Shown piece by piece: positions 5,430 through 6,873 of a stretch of DNA of 6,873 bases. How positions within the stretch are numbered: the first letter of the stretch is position 1; every line of letters begins with the position of its first letter. Origin of the DNA: Thermoleophilia bacterium UBA5186 (GTDB lineage: Bacteria; Actinomycetota; Thermoleophilia; Gaiellales; Gaiellaceae); assembly GCA_002413095.1 (NCBI GenBank), contig DHWI01000051.1, positions 9,905 to 16,777 of the forward strand, written 5' to 3'. The translations under genes and the position numbers were made by a program. Below the pieces are notes generated by a model, which saw only the letters and a list, made by a program, of their open reading frames with translations, was not told the origin of the DNA and searched no databases.

Positions 5430-5912
5430 CTACTCGGGCCGTTCCACTTCGTCTCGTGCAGACGCGTCGTCTGCCTGGCGCTCGGTGTCGGCCGCCACCG
5501 CGCGGCCGCAGTTGGCGCAGAAATGCGAGCCCCAGAGGATCGGCGCGCCGCATGAGCAGCGCGCGGCGGGCGGGGTGCGGCGCACGGCGGTCGCCGTGGC
5601 GAGCAACGCGTCGAGCTCCTGAATCCGTTCCTCGATGCCGATCAGCTCGGAGCACTGCTCGTAGACGAGATCTTCGCGGAACGCGTCGCGCCGCACCATT
5701 TCCAGCACGAGCCCGCCCAGGTCGCGGACCCGTTGCTCGCGCACCCGGATCAGTGCTCGTCGGTCGCGGCGCAGCCGGCCTGCGGGAGGAAGCGGACGGC
5801 GACGCGCGGGCACGGGGCGCTGCTCGGCCGGCGGAGGCGCTGCGCCGTTCGTCGAGCCGTCGGTCGCGGGGCCGGCGCCGCGTCGAAAGCGAGAGAAGAA
5901 CGCGGGTGCCAC
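5430..5912 (-). CDS. Hypothetical protein with helical region and C-terminal zinc ribbon
   Basis: A 160-residue soluble protein of unrecognised family. It begins MAPAFFSRFRRG, followed by a Pro/Ala/Arg-rich disordered stretch (about 12-48). A charged helical segment follows (about 50-108, including LGGLVLEMVRRDAFREDL and LIGIEERIQELDALL), probably a coiled coil. A zinc ribbon comes next, C119-x-C121 and C132-x2-C135 (CSCGAPILWGSHFCANCG), then an acidic tail. Start is GTG 5912 with no Shine-Dalgarno. TACACT on the minus strand (5923-5928) is a TAnnnT-type -10 box placed for a near-leaderless transcript, though I found no good -35. It ends one base before the start of the membrane SPOR-like gene, so the two form one translational unit. 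Both have zinc ribbons, which suggests they may act together at the membrane; this is inference. Confidence 0.8.
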   Translation of the reverse strand: MAPAFFSRFRRGAGPATDGSTNGAAPPPAEQRPVPARRRPLPPAGRLRRDRRALIRVREQRVRDLGGLVLEMVRRDAFREDLVYEQCSELIGIEERIQELDALLATATAVRRTPPAARCSCGAPILWGSHFCANCGRAVAADTERQADDASARDEVERPE

Positions 5913-5914
5913 AG

Positions 5915-5942
5915 GCCGGGCGAGTGTATCCGCCCGCCCGGC
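5915..5942. repeat. GC-rich inverted repeat between the aldehyde dehydrogenase and the zinc-ribbon operon
   Basis: A perfect 8-bp inverted repeat, GCCGGGCG (5915-5922) and CGCCCGGC (5935-5942), with a 12-base loop. It lies in the 52-bp gap after the aldehyde dehydrogenase stop and ends three bases before GTG 5912. There is no U-tract. The loop contains the possible -10 box TACACT (minus strand, 5923-5928). It could be a terminator-like hairpin for the upstream gene or an operator; chance is possible in DNA this rich in GC. Confidence 0.35.
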
Positions 5943-5964
5943 TGGGGGGTCTAAGAGGGCCTTG

Positions 5965-6873
5965 CTAGAGCTGGAGGACGACGAGCCGCTCTTCCGTCAG
6001 CTCGCGCACCGCGTAAGCCGGGCCTTCGCGCGTGTTGCCGGACGCCTTCACGCCGCCGTACGGCATCTGGTCGGCGCGGAACGTCGGCGCCTCGTTGATC
6101 GTGACTCCGCCGAACTCGAGCTCCTGGGCGGCGCGCAGCGCGGACTCGAGGCTCGCCGTGAAGATCCCCGCCTGGAGCCCGTAACGGGTCGAGTTGGCGA
6201 GCTCGATCGCCTCGTCGAGCGACTCGACGCGGTTGACTGTGCACACGGGGCCGAAGACCTCCTCGCAGGAGACCTTGAGGTCGCGCGCGGCGCCCGCGAT
6301 CACGGTCGGCTTGATCAGCTCGTCGTCGAGGTCACCGCCGGTCAGGACTTCGGCGCCCGCCCGGCGAGCCTCGTCGATCCACTCGAGGATGCGGGTCCGT
6401 GCGTCCTCGTCGATCACCGGCCCCACGTCGGTGTCGTCGTCGGCGGGGTCGCCGACATTCAGCGCCTCCACACGGCGCACGAGCTGCTCAACGAACGAGT
6501 CGTAGGCCGCGTTCTCGATGTAGATCCGCTGGACCGAGATGCAGCTCTGCCCGGCGAAGGAGAACGCGTTCGCGGCGAGCTTCTCGGCGGCTCCGTCGAC
6601 GTCCGCGTCCGCGGCGACGATCGCCGGCGTCGAGTTCCCGAGCTCGAGCGCCACGTGCTTCCGCGGGGCGCGCTCGGCGATGCTCCACCCGACGTCTCCG
6701 GAGCCGGTGAACGTGATCACGCGGACACGGTCGTCCTCGACGAGCACGTCGCCGATCTCGGACGCGGGCCCGACGATCACGTTCAGCCATCCCGGCGGAA
6801 GCCCGGCCTCGGTCTCGAGCTCCGCGAGCAGGAAGGCCGACAGCGGCGTCTGTCCGGCCGGCTTGAGCACGAC
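5965..6873 (-). CDS. NAD(P)-dependent aldehyde dehydrogenase, C-terminal part (cut by window edge)
   Basis: The last 302 residues of an aldehyde dehydrogenase superfamily enzyme, which oxidises an aldehyde to the acid with NAD(P)+. The visible part begins inside the cofactor domain at VVLKPAGQTPLSA. It contains FTGSGDVGW (cofactor-binding loop), the general-base Glu in LELGNSTPAIV, the catalytic Cys in SFAGQSCISVQR (visible residue 111), EEVFGPV, and the C-terminal APTFRADQMPYGGVKASG followed by REGPAYAVRELTEERLVVL. The PTFRxDxMPYGGVK segment resembles lactaldehyde, GapN-like and phosphonoacetaldehyde dehydrogenases more than betaine-aldehyde types, but substrate cannot be fixed from sequence. 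ELGN replaces the common ELGG; this position varies (ELGS occurs), so activity is not in doubt. About 180 N-terminal residues lie beyond the right edge. The internal GTG at 6870 is not a start. Downstream is a GC-rich inverted repeat. Confidence 0.9.
   Translation of the reverse strand, partial: VVLKPAGQTPLSAFLLAELETEAGLPPGWLNVIVGPASEIGDVLVEDDRVRVITFTGSGDVGWSIAERAPRKHVALELGNSTPAIVAADADVDGAAEKLAANAFSFAGQSCISVQRIYIENAAYDSFVEQLVRRVEALNVGDPADDDTDVGPVIDEDARTRILEWIDEARRAGAEVLTGGDLDDELIKPTVIAGAARDLKVSCEEVFGPVCTVNRVESLDEAIELANSTRYGLQAGIFTASLESALRAAQELEFGGVTINEAPTFRADQMPYGGVKASGNTREGPAYAVRELTEERLVVLQL

Noticed and set aside
4748..5968. Plus-strand open frame of 406 codons opposite the zinc-ribbon genes
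   Set aside because: Antisense shadow with extreme Arg content; the minus-strand frames have zinc ribbons, a TM helix and coupled start/stop spacing.

Overview
The window is about 6.9 kb of high-GC bacterial DNA. It has densely packed genes, frequent GTG starts and few strong Shine-Dalgarno sites. The fused PafB-PafC regulator and the general protein character point to an actinobacterium. A deep-branching Thermoleophilia-type lineage is my best guess; this is inference from the proteins and no phylogeny was run. Six protein genes are intact or cut only by the window edge, one transposase-like gene is probably broken, and there are four copies of a short palindrome.

Left part (1-1415): the start of a zinc-type alcohol dehydrogenase / quinone oxidoreductase (MDR family) runs leftward off the edge. 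It diverges, with only 15 bp between start codons, from a complete queG (epoxyqueuosine reductase, last step of queuosine synthesis). Both genes carry the same 17-bp palindrome in frame, read as PVPGTG.

Middle (1412-4000): a 672-residue leftward PafB-PafC fusion, predicted to activate the DNA-damage response, ends tail-to-tail with queG; the two stop codons share one CTAG. Immediately upstream lies a REP-associated Y1 (HUH) transposase, RAYT. Its conserved domain is intact, but its reading frame has no stop of its own and runs on inside pafBC. Just 5' of it are two more copies of the palindrome core GTGCCAGGCAC, as expected for a RAYT and its REP sequences. RAYT plus dispersed REPs, two of them inside proteins, is the most interesting system here.

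Right part (4053-6873), all leftward: a small unrecognised protein with a C-terminal Cys/His zinc motif, preceded by a recognisable promoter, leader hairpin and RBS; then a tightly coupled two-gene unit, a zinc-ribbon protein with a possible coiled coil followed by a membrane protein with zinc ribbon, one TM helix, Thr-rich linker and SPOR-like domain; then the C-terminal two thirds of an aldehyde dehydrogenase cut by the right edge. No tRNA, rRNA or CRISPR array was seen.
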